NCBI GenBank assembly: GCA_024638505.1
Contig: JAHEKE010000001.1
Location: 62,001 to 126,000 of the forward strand
Length of the DNA: 64,000 nt
Origin: Gammaproteobacteria bacterium
Lineage (GTDB): Bacteria; Pseudomonadota; Gammaproteobacteria; Arenicellales; JAANXG01
Reading direction: 5' to 3'
Made by a program: the position numbers and the translations under genes. The notes below the pieces were generated by a model. That model saw only the letters and a list, made by a program, of their open reading frames with translations, searched no databases and was not told where the DNA came from. Positions 18,153-34,483 of the stretch are shown one piece after another (within the stretch, counting starts at the first letter, position 1; every line of letters starts with the position of its first letter).

Positions 18153-18217
18153 AACAAGGCGTATCCAAACATTTTTTCTTATCCGACTCTCGCTTTTAGC
18201 CGGGAGGCTCAAACACT

Positions 18218-20626
18218 ATGCCCAACCACAGCTCTAACCTTGACCCTGACGGCAAAGCATCGTCTGACCTGGCTCGCCCGAATGACGTTATGCCAAGCAG
18301 ACTTTTTCTACTGCCGACATCAGTGCGCCCGTTATTCCCCGGTCAGATTATTCCGGTGATCCTGCCACAGGGTGAATGGAGTGAGACCATAAAGGCGATA
18401 CGGAGTGATGGGCACGATGTCCTGGGCGTCGTGTATACCGGTAAAAAAGAAGTGGAAGATCTTAGCTGGGAAGATTTAAACCGCATGGGCACGGCGTGCC
18501 GACTGCACAAGATACAGCAGAACGAAGAGCAGATTCATCTCGTTATATCTGCCGAGAAACGGTTTCGGATTATCGACTGGGTCGCCAAGCAGGTACCTTT
18601 TAATGCCCAAGTCCATTACTACTCAGAGCAGGGTCAGACAGGCACGCCAGAAGTAAAAGGCTACATCACAGCAATCATAAATACCATCAAGGAACTTTTG
18701 CCGCTGAATCCACTTTACGGAGAGGAATTGAAAATCTTCTTACAGAATTTTCAACCGGACAATCCGTTTAGGCTCGCTGACTTTGCAGCAAGCCTGACTA
18801 CCGCTGATGCAGACGAACTGCAACAGGTACTGGAAACCGTCGATATTAACAACCGGCTGGGAAAAGCGCTGGTTCTACTTAAAAAAGAGTTAGAGGTTTC
18901 TAAAGCGCAAATGGATATACGCAAGCACGTCGAGAGCGAAATGCAGTCTCGTCAACGTGATGTTTTCTTACGCGAACAGCTTAAATTCATTCAGCAGGAA
19001 TTAGGCATTAATAAGGATGACCGTACGGCAGAAATTGAGAAATTCAATGCGCGGTTGGAAGATCTGGTCGTTCCCGACGGCGCACAATCCCATATCGAAG
19101 AGGAAATGCAAAAACTATCGATCCTAGAGGTAGGTTCTCCAGAATACACCGTGACTAGGAACTACCTGGATTGGCTTACTGTACTGCCGTGGAACAAGTT
19201 CACCGAAGATAAACTCGACCTTGAGCACGCCGAGCAAGTGCTCGACCATGATCATGAGGGTTTGCGTGAGGTAAAAGAGCGTATCATTGAATTTCTCGCT
19301 GTTGGCAAACTCAAGGGAGAGGTTGCTGGATCCATTCTTTTGTTCGTTGGACCGCCGGGAGTGGGTAAAACCTCGCTAGGCCGCTCCATCGCACGAGCCC
19401 TCGATCGCCGGTTCTATCGGCTGTCGCTGGGAGGAATGCGTGATGAAGCCGAAATAAAAGGCCACCGCAGAACTTACATCGGCGCCATGCCCGGGAAGTT
19501 CATTCAGGCAATCAAAGAAACGGATAGTGCAAACCCAGTGGTGATGCTCGATGAAATCGATAAAATCGGCGCGTCTTTCCGCGGCGACCCCGCCTCAGCT
19601 TTACTGGAAGTTCTCGATCCTGAGCAGAATAGTGACTTTCTGGACCACTACCTAGATGTCAGGTTCGACTTATCAAAAGTTTTATTCATCGCTACCGCCA
19701 ACCAGCTGGATACCATACCCGGGCCGCTACTCGACCGTATGGAAGTCATCCCGTTATCTGGCTACATGATCAATGAAAAAATTGAGATTGCGCAAAAACA
19801 TCTGCTTCCAAGACTTTTGCAAAAAGCCGGGCTCACTGCTAACCAGTTCAGCATAAATGCTGAAGCCATATCAGCGGTCATCGAGCACTATGCGAGAGAA
19901 GCAGGAGTAAGAAAACTAGAGAAATTTCTTGGGAAGATTGTGCGTAAGGCAGTGATGAAAATCATCAAACACGATGAACAGAGCGTAGAAGTAAAAGCGG
20001 AAAACCTTGTGAATTATTTGGGGGCACGAGTTTTTCATGAAGAGAAGCGGATTGGCGGGGTAGGAACCGTTACCGGTCTTGCCTGGACGCCTCTGGGCGG
20101 CGCCACGCTTAGCATCGAGGCTACACGTGTGCATAACTTTAGTCGCGGTTTCAAGCTAACCGGGCAACTGGGAAATGTGATGAAAGAATCCGCTGATCTT
20201 GCGTACAGTTATGCCCTAGCGAATGCAGGCAAGTTTGGTATCAACCCGGAATTCTTTGAGCGAGCCACAATTCATCTGCACGTACCGGCAGGAGCAACAC
20301 CCAAGGACGGTCCCAGTGCCGGTATAACCATGGTTTCGGCGCTGTTGTCTTTAGCCAAGCATAAAAGTATTCAACCACTTGCCATGACCGGCGAGATCAC
20401 ACTGACCGGACAGGTGCTGCGTGTAGGTGGAATAAAAGAAAAGATCCTGGCCGCACGGCGTGCCGGCATAGATGATATCGTACTGCCGGAGGATAATCGT
20501 GGAGATTATCTGGAGCTATCTGAAGATGTAATGAGTGGACTCAATGTTTATTTTGTCTCACACTACGATGAAGTCTTTGCCTTCGCATTTACGGATAAGG
20601 ATATGCCTGTTCTGCTTGCAAGCTAA
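18218..20626 (+). CDS. lon: ATP-dependent Lon protease (second-type, AsrA/Lon2-like)
   Basis: 802 residues from ATG with GGGAGG upstream. Order: Lon N-terminal substrate-binding domain (about 30-230, starting at [16 protein letters not shown]), a coiled linker, AAA+ module with Walker A GPPGVGKT (378-385) and Walker [10 protein letters not shown], then the S16 protease domain with Ser700 (DGPSAG) and Lys740 (GGIKEK). It degrades misfolded and regulatory proteins. The first 28 residues are a polar extension, and the start of the N-domain resembles the Pseudomonas AsrA group rather than E. coli Lon. A classical Lon may exist elsewhere in the genome. It is not next to clpX or hupB, the usual neighbours of the main Lon gene. 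Convergent with the DUF2233 gene. Confidence 0.94.
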   Translation: MPNHSSNLDPDGKASSDLARPNDVMPSRLFLLPTSVRPLFPGQIIPVILPQGEWSETIKAIRSDGHDVLGVVYTGKKEVEDLSWEDLNRMGTACRLHKIQQNEEQIHLVISAEKRFRIIDWVAKQVPFNAQVHYYSEQGQTGTPEVKGYITAIINTIKELLPLNPLYGEELKIFLQNFQPDNPFRLADFAASLTTADADELQQVLETVDINNRLGKALVLLKKELEVSKAQMDIRKHVESEMQSRQRDVFLREQLKFIQQELGINKDDRTAEIEKFNARLEDLVVPDGAQSHIEEEMQKLSILEVGSPEYTVTRNYLDWLTVLPWNKFTEDKLDLEHAEQVLDHDHEGLREVKERIIEFLAVGKLKGEVAGSILLFVGPPGVGKTSLGRSIARALDRRFYRLSLGGMRDEAEIKGHRRTYIGAMPGKFIQAIKETDSANPVVMLDEIDKIGASFRGDPASALLEVLDPEQNSDFLDHYLDVRFDLSKVLFIATANQLDTIPGPLLDRMEVIPLSGYMINEKIEIAQKHLLPRLLQKAGLTANQFSINAEAISAVIEHYAREAGVRKLEKFLGKIVRKAVMKIIKHDEQSVEVKAENLVNYLGARVFHEEKRIGGVGTVTGLAWTPLGGATLSIEATRVHNFSRGFKLTGQLGNVMKESADLAYSYALANAGKFGINPEFFERATIHLHVPAGATPKDGPSAGITMVSALLSLAKHKSIQPLAMTGEITLTGQVLRVGGIKEKILAARRAGIDDIVLPEDNRGDYLELSEDVMSGLNVYFVSHYDEVFAFAFTDKDMPVLLAS

Positions 20627-20644
20627 CTAAAAGCGCGGCTAAAC

Positions 20645-21442
20645 CTACTTCCTGGCGATACCGATAACGTTAGGTATTGGCCAGGCCAGCTTGCTTCCTT
20701 GCTGGAGAAAACTGCTGACCTGACCTACAAATTCCAGGCTGCGGCCTCCGCTATTTATGTATAGCTGGGCCTGGGGGCCGCCTTCTACATACATTGCCCG
20801 CTGAATATTCAGCGGTAGCAGCAGCAAAACATTGATCAACTCGTGCGTGTCGAAAGCACTTTCTGTTTGGATAAACAGCACACGTCCTTTTTTATCTACA
20901 CCGATCGCGGACACGCTCCATTTTTCCGATTGCGAACGCCATACGTTTTCCCTCTTGCATGAAATCATCCGAATACTTTGGACCAGAGTGTTATAGCTTT
21001 TCTTCAAGCTGTCAAAATCCTCACACTCGCGGTCTATTATTTTTACCTTGGGAACACCTACGCTGCTTGGATCAAAAGCCAGAATCGTTTTATCCTTGGA
21101 TACGTAACTGTTGTTTACGTGATCCCGCGAGCGCATAAAGGACACACTCGTCATGAAATCCTGTTGAAACATACTGGCATTGATAACAGCAACCAGACCT
21201 TCTGCCTGAGCCCACTGCTTTGGGGTGAGGGAAATCTTATTACCGGCAGATGCATTGAAAAGCTTGAGATCAAAGTAAATAGGGTTAATGCGCAAGATAT
21301 TAATGACGGCGTCTGGATCACCTTGAGGCGTAAAATAAGCCAGCTCCAAGCCGCGCTCAAGCTGCGTCCATTCATTTAGATCACCGGCCGCATTTACCGC
21401 AGTCACTACCAGCAGCAGAGCGATACACTTTAGCCTGACCAT
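20645..21442 (-). CDS. Phosphodiester glycosidase (DUF2233/NAGPA-like) secreted protein
   Basis: 265 residues with a signal peptide (hydrophobic CIALLLVVTAVNAAG). Core motifs are AVINASMFQQDF near the middle, SAIGVDKKGRVLFI, and the diagnostic MYVEGGPQAQLYI near the C-terminus. The family includes the human uncovering enzyme (removes GlcNAc from mannose-6-phosphate) and bacterial YomE-like proteins; the exact sugar phosphate is not known for bacterial members. Likely periplasmic. It lies 36 bases above... the putA stop on its upstream side and is convergent with lon, 18 bases apart. Confidence 0.83.
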   Translation of the reverse strand: MVRLKCIALLLVVTAVNAAGDLNEWTQLERGLELAYFTPQGDPDAVINILRINPIYFDLKLFNASAGNKISLTPKQWAQAEGLVAVINASMFQQDFMTSVSFMRSRDHVNNSYVSKDKTILAFDPSSVGVPKVKIIDRECEDFDSLKKSYNTLVQSIRMISCKRENVWRSQSEKWSVSAIGVDKKGRVLFIQTESAFDTHELINVLLLLPLNIQRAMYVEGGPQAQLYINSGGRSLEFVGQVSSFLQQGSKLAWPIPNVIGIARK

Positions 21443-21478
21443 TCAGTCCGCAACTGTGCTGGTTTTGCCACGCATTCT

Positions 21479-24400
21479 TCAGTCATTCAGACTGAGCAGG
21501 TCAGCATTGCCGCCAACAGCGGCGATGTTGTCCGATACCGTTCGTTCGGTGCAAAAACGCGGCAAATAATGCGGTCCACCCGCTTTAGGGCCGGTACCTG
21601 AAAGAGCTTCGCCACCGAATGGTTGTACCCCCACTACCGCGCCGATAATGTTGCGATTTACATAGACGTTGCCAGCACGTATTCTGTCTTTTATATAGTC
21701 AACGGTTTCTTCGATACGACTGTGTATGCCAAAGGTCAGCCCGTAGTTTGTATTATTAATGTCACTGATCACATCGTCCAGCTTATCTGAGCGATAGCGA
21801 ACTATGTGTAGTATGGGTCCGAAGACTTCTCGTTTCAGTAATTTTATGGAGTCGATTTCGTACGCCTGGGGTGGGAAAAACATACCCTGATTGGTGCCTG
21901 CAGGCAACTTACAGCAGTATATAAGCCTTCCTTTCTGTTGCAAAAACTGCACATGCTTGTGCAGTAAATCTTTCGCTTCTTGACTAATGACGGGCCCAAT
22001 ATCAGTGCAAACCAAATTTGGATCGCCGATTGCTAATTCCTGCATCGCACCTTTAAGCATAGTGATGATCTTGTCGGCTATTTCTTCCTGCAGGAACAAT
22101 ACGCGCAGAGCTGAGCAGCGCTGACCAGCACTGTCGAAAGCTGATTCAATAACATCGACAATAACCTGCTCGGCCAGTGCAGAACTGTCAACAATAATGG
22201 CGTTCTGCCCGCCGGTCTCTGCGATTAGGGGAAGTATGCGCTGGTGCTTCTGACTCAGTGTTGCTTCGATTCGCTTTGCAGTTTCAGTGGAACCGGTGAA
22301 GGCAACTCCATCAATGTCGCTTTCCACCAAGGTAGCGCCGATGGCACCGTCCCCAGGGAGAAATTGTAAGACATCCTCAGGTACACCTGCTTCAAGCAGG
22401 ATCTGTATAACATGCATGGCGGATATTGGCGTCTGTTCTGCTGGTTTGGCAATTACCGCATTGCCAGCCGCGAGGGCGGCGCTGATCTGTCCGGTGAAAA
22501 TAGCAACCGGAAAGTTCCACGGACTGATACATACAAATACACCCCGTCCACTCAATGCCAGCGTGTTTTCCTCTCCGCTCGGCCCCGGCAGAATAGAGGG
22601 CGTGCCCATGCGGGCTCTGGCCTGCGCTGCATAGTAACGGCAGAAGTCTGCCGCTTCTCGAACTTCTGAATCGCCGTCGCGCAGAATCCTGCCGCCCTCC
22701 GCTGCGCACAGAGCAATCAGCTTGTTCCTGTTCTGCTCCAACAGATCTGCCGCCCGCTCAAGTGCTTGCGCCCGTTCTGCGGCTGGTCGCTTATGCCAGC
22801 TTTGGTAGCCCTGTCGGGCAACCACCAGCGCTTTCAGCGCGTGCTGCGTGGTGGCCCAGCTCACTGTACCAATTAGGCGCTCCTTGTCTGCCGGGGAGTA
22901 AACCTTTTGCTCTTCGCCCTGCTGTGTTTCACCATTGATTAGGGGATAAGCAGAAAAACTCTGCCGCAGCGCTTCAGTAACGTCGTTCTCCAGTTTCCTT
23001 ATCGCCAGTGGGTCACCAAAATTGATTCCCACGGAGTTTTTTCTGGTGTCACCATAGAGGTGCTGCGGCAAGGGAATTTTTGGATGCGGGCTGCTATTGT
23101 ATTTGCGCGTGATATCTATGGGATCCGCCACCACCTCCGCGATCGGAATGTCACTATGTGAAATTCGGTTGACAAATGATGTATTGGCACCGTTCTCCAG
23201 CAGACGTCGCACAAGATAAGGCAGAAGCTCCGCGTGCCCTCCGACTGGAGCATAAACGCGGCACGCAAGATTTTCATTTTCAGCCAGTACGAGATCGTAC
23301 AATCCCTGTCCCATCCCATGCAGTCGTTGAAACTCGTAACCTTGGTATCCCGCCAACTCGACCACGCTCGCGATGGTATGTGCATTATGCGTAGCGAACT
23401 GCGGATAGAGGAAGCGTGACTCTTGCAGTAGTTGCCTGGCGCAAGCCATGTAGGCGACATCGGTATGCGCTTTGCGCGTAAATACTGGAAAACCGTCCAG
23501 TCCAAGTGTTTGCGAGCGTTTGATTTCCGTATCCCAGTACGCCCCCTTCACTAGCCGCACCGGAATACTGCGAGCCCGCGCGGCGGCGATTTCATTTAGC
23601 CAGCGCAACAGTGACAATGCCCGTTTCTGATAAGCCTGCACAACTATGCCCAGGCCGGACCAGTCTCTGATGCCGGGTTCTGAAAATACGCGTTCGAAGA
23701 CATCCAAATTCAGTTCCAGCCGATCCGCCTCCTCCGCATCAACAGTCATCATTAGGTCGTGTTTCTTGGCCAGAAGAGCCAATTCAAGCAAACGCGGTGT
23801 CAATTCTTTTTGCACGCGGTGCTGCTGTGAAAGTACGTAACGTGGGTGCAGGGCTGACAGCTTCACTGAAATGGCGGCGCGATCAGATCTGCTGCCGATC
23901 ACTTCAATCGCGTGGACGTACGCATCAAAGAATCGCTCTGCATCAGCCTGGGTAAGCGCCGCCTCACCGAGCATATCAAAGGAAAATAAATATCGTTTCG
24001 CGCTCTCCCGCTCACTGCGCTGCACTGCCTGCTCGATGCTTTCTCCGAGAACAAACTGCTGCCCCATAATTCCCATGGCCTCCGTAATGGCCAGACGAAT
24101 CACCGGCTCTCCCGCTTTAGCGGTGAGGTTTTTAAAGAAGGATGCAATATCCCTCCGCGTCGAACGACTGAGCTGAATTATTCTGCCGGTTAGCATTAAT
24201 CCCCACGTAGAAGCATTGACTAACGAGGAACTGCTTTGCCCCAGATGTTCATCCCACTGCCCCTTACTCAATTTATCCCTGATGAGCTTATCTGCCGTAT
24301 GAGAATCTGGGATACGGAGTAGCGCCTCCGCCAGACACATTAGAACAACACCCTCTTCGCTGGACAGGTCGTATTCACTCAAGAATGCATCTAGGCCCTG

Positions 24401-24577
24401 CTGCGAAGAGGCGTCTTCCCGCAGCGCTGCGACAAGTTTGAATGCCCGCTGCGAGATGCGCTGCCGCAGCTCCGGACCTGGATCGCCTTGGTTTAAACAT
24501 TCCGCCAGATAGTCTGCTTCGCCCATAAGGTACGCAGCTTTTATTTCCTGTCTCAGCTTGTTTAGGATTTCTGACAT
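21479..24577 (-). CDS. putA: Bifunctional proline dehydrogenase / L-glutamate-semialdehyde dehydrogenase PutA
   Basis: 1032 residues from ATG 24577; a TTG 18 bases upstream is the alternative. The FAD-dependent proline dehydrogenase barrel covers about 130-460 (ISVKLSALHPRY, VRLVKGAYWD, ATHNAHT) and the aldehyde dehydrogenase domain about 520-1000 (ISPWNFPVAIF, GSTETAKRI, catalytic Cys821 in GQRCSAL). The enzyme channels P5C/semialdehyde to oxidise proline to glutamate at the inner membrane. The ribbon-helix-helix DNA-binding domain of E. coli PutA is absent, so this is the catalytic-only form, about 1000 residues long, and it should not autorepress. No putP is adjacent. Confidence 0.95.
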   Translation of the reverse strand: MSEILNKLRQEIKAAYLMGEADYLAECLNQGDPGPELRQRISQRAFKLVAALREDASSQQGLDAFLSEYDLSSEEGVVLMCLAEALLRIPDSHTADKLIRDKLSKGQWDEHLGQSSSSLVNASTWGLMLTGRIIQLSRSTRRDIASFFKNLTAKAGEPVIRLAITEAMGIMGQQFVLGESIEQAVQRSERESAKRYLFSFDMLGEAALTQADAERFFDAYVHAIEVIGSRSDRAAISVKLSALHPRYVLSQQHRVQKELTPRLLELALLAKKHDLMMTVDAEEADRLELNLDVFERVFSEPGIRDWSGLGIVVQAYQKRALSLLRWLNEIAAARARSIPVRLVKGAYWDTEIKRSQTLGLDGFPVFTRKAHTDVAYMACARQLLQESRFLYPQFATHNAHTIASVVELAGYQGYEFQRLHGMGQGLYDLVLAENENLACRVYAPVGGHAELLPYLVRRLLENGANTSFVNRISHSDIPIAEVVADPIDITRKYNSSPHPKIPLPQHLYGDTRKNSVGINFGDPLAIRKLENDVTEALRQSFSAYPLINGETQQGEEQKVYSPADKERLIGTVSWATTQHALKALVVARQGYQSWHKRPAAERAQALERAADLLEQNRNKLIALCAAEGGRILRDGDSEVREAADFCRYYAAQARARMGTPSILPGPSGEENTLALSGRGVFVCISPWNFPVAIFTGQISAALAAGNAVIAKPAEQTPISAMHVIQILLEAGVPEDVLQFLPGDGAIGATLVESDIDGVAFTGSTETAKRIEATLSQKHQRILPLIAETGGQNAIIVDSSALAEQVIVDVIESAFDSAGQRCSALRVLFLQEEIADKIITMLKGAMQELAIGDPNLVCTDIGPVISQEAKDLLHKHVQFLQQKGRLIYCCKLPAGTNQGMFFPPQAYEIDSIKLLKREVFGPILHIVRYRSDKLDDVISDINNTNYGLTFGIHSRIEETVDYIKDRIRAGNVYVNRNIIGAVVGVQPFGGEALSGTGPKAGGPHYLPRFCTERTVSDNIAAVGGNADLLSLND

Positions 24578-24642
24578 CACGGTGCGAGTTGGCAAAGCGA
24601 ATAACTTACTAAGTTTGATATCAATCTGGCAAGCACATGCAT

Positions 24643-25710
24643 TTACTTGTGATAGGGCATGCTCAATTCGTGTACTACGTCGACCAGCAGTTTGACCCGT
24701 GCGTGATCGATGGTTGGGTGTATGCCGTGACCCAGATTGAATACGTGACCGCTGCCACTGCCGTATTGCTGCAGGATTATCTCAACCTCTTCAATAATGC
24801 GATGTTCCCGAGCGTACAATAAATTGGGGTCCATGTTTCCTTGCAAGCAAACCCGGTCACCTATGCGCCGCCTCGCCTGCTTGATATCAACCGTCCAGTC
24901 CAGTCCCACCCCCTCGCAACCGGTGGCGGCTGTGCTTTCAAGCCACTGCCCACCGCCCTTGGTGAACAGAATTATTGGCGGCCGAGCTTCCTTCAGCTGG
25001 TCGTCCAGGCCGGCAATTATTTGTGACATGTAGCTTAGTGAAAAAGCATCATAGTCTCGCCTGGTTAACACGCCCCCCCATGTATCAAATATCATCAATG
25101 CCTGCGCGCCCGCATTAGCCTGAGCAGTTAAGTAACTTATTACAGATTGCGCTAACGTTTGAAGTAGTCGGTGCGCGGTCTCAGGCTGATCAAACATCAT
25201 GGTTTTAACCACGCTGAAATCCTTACTGCTCTGCCCTTCGACCATGTATGTCGCCAGCGTCCATGGACTACCGGCAAATCCGATTAATGGCACTCGTCCG
25301 TCTAATTCGCTTCTTACCAGACGTACCGTTTCCATCACGTACCCTAAATCTGCCTCAGGATCGGGAGCGGAAAGCCGGTATACGGCGTCTTTACTGCGCA
25401 CGGGATTGGCGAAACGAGGTCCGACACCCTCGTCGACGGTCAGACCTAAACCCATGGCATCCGGAATAGTTAAAATATCAGAGAATAAAATGGCAGCGTC
25501 CAGATCAAACCGCTGGATAGGCTGAAGCGTGACCTCACATGCCAATTCTGGTGTTTTACAAAGCTTAAGAAAATCACCCGCCTTGGCGCGGGTCGCTCGA
25601 TACTCCGGCAAATAGCGTCCGGCCTGTCGCATTATCCAGATAGGAGTGCGGTCTATGGGCTTGCGCTGAAGTGCACGCAGAAAACGTTCGCTTTTATTTG
25701 TTGATTCCAT
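24643..25710 (-). CDS. hemE: Uroporphyrinogen decarboxylase
   Basis: 355 residues, the standard length. Signature motifs are [16 protein letters not shown] (substrate-binding Arg pair), [27 protein letters not shown] and [10 protein letters not shown]. It removes the four acetate carboxyls of uroporphyrinogen III in haem synthesis in the cytoplasm. hemE downstream of gltBD is the Pseudomonas-type order; here pyrF lies between. There are 190 bases between hemE and the pyrF stop, enough for an own promoter, though none is clear to me by eye. Confidence 0.97.
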   Translation of the reverse strand: MESTNKSERFLRALQRKPIDRTPIWIMRQAGRYLPEYRATRAKAGDFLKLCKTPELACEVTLQPIQRFDLDAAILFSDILTIPDAMGLGLTVDEGVGPRFANPVRSKDAVYRLSAPDPEADLGYVMETVRLVRSELDGRVPLIGFAGSPWTLATYMVEGQSSKDFSVVKTMMFDQPETAHRLLQTLAQSVISYLTAQANAGAQALMIFDTWGGVLTRRDYDAFSLSYMSQIIAGLDDQLKEARPPIILFTKGGGQWLESTAATGCEGVGLDWTVDIKQARRRIGDRVCLQGNMDPNLLYAREHRIIEEVEIILQQYGSGSGHVFNLGHGIHPTIDHARVKLLVDVVHELSMPYHK

Positions 25711-25900
25711 GACTGAGATTTACCTTGCTTTTCACCCGGAGCAAAGCAGCAAATTGGACGTTTGTTGTTTTGTATCTTTAGCGTGTTTAAAAACAATGGT
25801 AATGTAAGAGTATACTCGTTATGCCTTTTGACCAATCTCCCGCTTCGGCTTGCTGCATCGGTGGTAAATCCTGCATGGTGTGCTCACAATTCTGATGGTT

Positions 25901-26596
25901 TCAAGGCAAATGTGCTGACCGTATTTCCTGCTGTATGTTCTCCGCGGCTTGACGCGGGTTCGACGCATCGCGAACTGGTCGACCGACGACTATATAGTCG
26001 GCGCCGTTTTCAAAAGCCTGGGCTGGAGTAACTACCCTTTTTTGGTCATCGTCGTTGTCTACGGGGCGAATTCCCGGGGAAACCACCAGAAATTTATCGC
26101 CCAGTGCTTCGCGCAGTCGCATCGCCTCCATGCCGGAAGCGATCACTCCATCGCAACCTGCCTCTATGGCCCGGCGGGTGCGAGATAAAACCAGCTCGTC
26201 CACCTCACAATCAAATCCAAGATCCACCAGGTCACCTCGATCCAGGCTGGTCAGGACGGTCACAGCAAGGATTTTAACATCTTGTTTTACCGCTGCCGCA
26301 GCCCGCATGATCGCATCATTGCCATGCACAGTAGCGAATGTGATACCACGGTTGTTCAACTGACTCACCGCCCGCCTTACCGTGGCGGGTACATCGAAAA
26401 ATTTAAGGTCAACAAATATTTTTTTATTTCTCTGCAGCAACCAGTCGATAAGCTCAAAGTACCCCCCGGCCATGAACAGCTCCAATCCAACTTTATAAAA
26501 AGTTACGCTGTCACCCAGTCTTTCAACTAAAGCCCTGGCCTCGGCGGGTGCCGGCAGATCCAGCGCAATGATCAATCTATCTCGGATTTTGATCAT
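25901..26596 (-). CDS. pyrF: Orotidine-5'-phosphate decarboxylase
   Basis: 231 residues. The family signature IFVDLKFFDVPATV carries the catalytic Asp-Lys-x4-Asp tetrad, with IIALDLPAP at the N-terminus and VVSPGIRP and FENGADYIVVGRPV at the phosphate-binding end. It makes UMP from OMP in the cytoplasm. In many gammaproteobacteria pyrF follows lapB/yciM; here it sits alone between gltD and hemE, 112 bases after the gltD stop. Confidence 0.97.
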   Translation of the reverse strand: MIKIRDRLIIALDLPAPAEARALVERLGDSVTFYKVGLELFMAGGYFELIDWLLQRNKKIFVDLKFFDVPATVRRAVSQLNNRGITFATVHGNDAIMRAAAAVKQDVKILAVTVLTSLDRGDLVDLGFDCEVDELVLSRTRRAIEAGCDGVIASGMEAMRLREALGDKFLVVSPGIRPVDNDDDQKRVVTPAQAFENGADYIVVGRPVRDASNPRQAAENIQQEIRSAHLP

Positions 26597-26708
26597 TCGA
26601 CTCGCGCTTTGCTCGTGCAGCGCTGGATTGGGTAAACAAATAGTGGTCCGAGCGCACTTTTAACAGCGCGTGCACTGACATCGAATACAGCCTCCCCCGG
26701 TCATGCCC

Positions 26709-32577
<5,869 letters not shown>

Positions 32578-32618
32578 GAACTTTTCCTCTGTTGGGTACA
32601 ACTTTTCCCTTGGCGTGA

Positions 32619-32642
32619 TACTGCTGCACGCGGGCAGCAGTA
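32619..32642 (-). other. Perfect 9-bp hairpin in the gltB 5' leader
   Basis: TACTGCTGC (32619-32627) and GCAGCAGTA (32634-32642) pair fully around a 6-base loop. The hairpin lies between the predicted gltB promoter and start codon. There is no U-run after it on the minus strand, so it is not an ordinary terminator; it could shape leader RNA stability or regulation. Confidence 0.55.
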
Positions 32643-32667
32643 AACCTGATTAGGCTAAGACGATTAA

Positions 32668-32697
32668 ATTATACTAGGTAGACAAAACTGCGGTCTA
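32668..32697 (-). promoter_or_regulatory. Predicted sigma-70 promoter of gltBD
   Basis: Read on the minus strand, TAGACC (32692-32697) is a 4-of-6 match to the -35 box and TATAAT (32668-32673) is a perfect -10 box, 18 bases apart. The start point would be near 32661, giving a leader of about 80 bases before GTG 32577. Confidence 0.6.
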
Positions 32698-32698
32698 A

Positions 32699-32720
32699 CC
32701 CAGCGCGAAAGCGCGCAGGG
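32699..32720 (-). terminator. Hairpin just after aroB, possible weak terminator
   Basis: CCC-A-GCGCG-AAAG-CGCGC-A-GGG forms an 8-pair stem broken by one A/A mismatch (T/T on the minus strand), 5 bases beyond the aroB stop. The U-tract after it is poor, so termination may be partial. It directly abuts the -35 box of the gltB promoter. Confidence 0.45.
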
Positions 32721-32725
32721 TGGAC

Positions 32726-33808
32726 CTATGCCGCTGAGAAATGCTGCAGTGTTTCTTGCAAAATAAGCGGAGGATAGTCATCACTCAGGTAAGCATCACC
32801 GATAGCTCGCAGCAGCACCAGACGAATACTCCCCTGTTTTACCTTTTTGTCCACTGACATGTAACTTAAGAATTTCTCGGGAGACATTTTTTCCGGCGGG
32901 GTGCTTGGTAAGCCCGCTCTTTTTATCAGCTCCATAATGCGCCTGAAATCATCAGCTGAAATATGTCCGAGACGAAGAGACAGGTCCGCTGCCATCAACA
33001 TACCCACCCCGATTGCCTCTCCGTGCAACCAGGAATCATAGTTGGTAGCCGTTTCGATCGCGTGGCCGAAAGTGTGACCCAGATTCAACAACGCCCGCCG
33101 CCCCTGCTCGCGCTCGTCGGCCGCCACGATGCGTGACTTATTGAGACAAGAGCGCTCAACGGCAAAAATTAGACTGTGGTGATCACGTCGCGCCAGTTTA
33201 TCCATATTAGATTCAAGCCATTGGAAAAAATCAGTGTCTCCCAGCAGACCGTACTTGATGACCTCAGCCAACCCGGCTTTAAACTCTCGCTCGGGTAAGG
33301 TGCGAAGGGTACCTGTGTCTGCGACCACCGCTCGCGGCTGATAAAACGCTCCGATCATGTTCTTTCCCAACTTATGATTGATCGCAGTTTTCCCTCCGAC
33401 CGATGAGTCCACCTGGGCCAACAGGGTTGTCGGAACCTGTAGCAGAGCCACGCCGCGCTGATAACAGGCCGCAGCAAATCCAGTAATGTCTCCAACCACC
33501 CCCCCACCCAAGGCAATCATGGTAACGTGACGGTCGCACGGGACCTTGAGCAGCGCATCGAATATTGTGTTGAGTACTTCAATATTCTTGTATTTCTCCC
33601 CGTCCCCTATCACCTTCGCATGCACCTCAAAATCGCTCAGCGTTTGAGTTAACGATTCGAGGTATAAATCGGCGATGGTTGCATTCGTTACCACCATGAT
33701 CTGCTTGCCGACAATATGCTGAGCGTAAGTGTCTGCAGATGACAGCAGGCCGTCACCTATATATATAGGATAACTGCGCGTACCGAGTTGCACGTTGATT
33801 ATATGCAT
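32726..33808 (-). CDS. aroB: 3-dehydroquinate synthase
   Basis: 360 residues from ATG 33808; a longer upstream reading exists but the family starts here (MHIINVQLGTRSYPIYIG). Motifs: VVTNATIADLYL, GDGEKYKN, the NAD-binding ALGGGVVGDITGFAAA, QVPTTLLAQVDSSVGGKTAIN and the zinc-binding LNLGHTFGHAIE with GWLHGEAI-type His (SWLHGEAIGVGM). It converts DAHP to 3-dehydroquinate in the shikimate pathway. The aroK-aroB order is standard; 129 bases separate them. Confidence 0.96.
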   Translation of the reverse strand: MHIINVQLGTRSYPIYIGDGLLSSADTYAQHIVGKQIMVVTNATIADLYLESLTQTLSDFEVHAKVIGDGEKYKNIEVLNTIFDALLKVPCDRHVTMIALGGGVVGDITGFAAACYQRGVALLQVPTTLLAQVDSSVGGKTAINHKLGKNMIGAFYQPRAVVADTGTLRTLPEREFKAGLAEVIKYGLLGDTDFFQWLESNMDKLARRDHHSLIFAVERSCLNKSRIVAADEREQGRRALLNLGHTFGHAIETATNYDSWLHGEAIGVGMLMAADLSLRLGHISADDFRRIMELIKRAGLPSTPPEKMSPEKFLSYMSVDKKVKQGSIRLVLLRAIGDAYLSDDYPPLILQETLQHFSAA

Positions 33809-33937
33809 GGCACTAAAGTAGTCCTGAGCGAGCAGGGCATTATTGTCTGATTTAAGAAATACGCTCAACGACAGCGTTAGGCGATGCAAACGATGCCGTC
33901 TGCTCTGCTCTCTGCGTCGGCTGCTGTAGCCCGCTTG

Positions 33938-34453
33938 TCACTCTTGGTCGGTTAGTTTACGCACCAATTCACTGACCACGCTGTGTGGAGACCTGTTGTT
34001 ACAGCGTATTATAATATCTGCTTCTTGCCGGTAAATCGGCTCCCTTACCCGCATCAGAGCTCTCAGTTTCTTTTCTGGATCGTCTGTCTGCAGCAGCGGC
34101 CGGTGCTTAGTCCTGCGAGTTCGCTGGAGCTGTGTATCGATCGGAATTTGCAGGTAGACCACCGTACCGTTTCTGCGCAAAGCACGGCGATTCTTCTCAC
34201 GCAGCACGGCTCCTCCGCCGGTAGCCAGAACTATATTCTTGCGTTTGGTCAGGTCGTCGATTGTTCGACTTTCCCGGTCGCGGAAACCTTCCTCACCCTC
34301 TATTTCAAATATGAGGCTGATAAGGGCTCCGGTTTGTTTTTCAATCTCCTGATCTGAATCGAAAAACTCCTTATGCAGCTGCTTTGCCAGTCGACGACCA
34401 ATAGTACTTTTGCCCGCACCCATCGGGCCGATAAGTATTATGTTGTCGGGCAA
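33938..34453 (-). CDS. aroK: Shikimate kinase
   Basis: 171 residues. Walker A GPMGAGKST near the N-terminus, the substrate-binding FFDSDQEIEKQTG and FRDRESRTID, and the ATGGGAVLR loop identify it. LID-region Arg residues follow (RTRRTKHRPLL). It phosphorylates shikimate at the 3-hydroxyl. It begins 30 bases after the pilQ stop, so it may be read with the pil operon as in Pseudomonas. Confidence 0.97.
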   Translation of the reverse strand: MPDNIILIGPMGAGKSTIGRRLAKQLHKEFFDSDQEIEKQTGALISLIFEIEGEEGFRDRESRTIDDLTKRKNIVLATGGGAVLREKNRRALRRNGTVVYLQIPIDTQLQRTRRTKHRPLLQTDDPEKKLRALMRVREPIYRQEADIIIRCNNRSPHSVVSELVRKLTDQE

Positions 34454-34483
34454 TCCGTTTATTGATCTCTATAATACTGAGAC

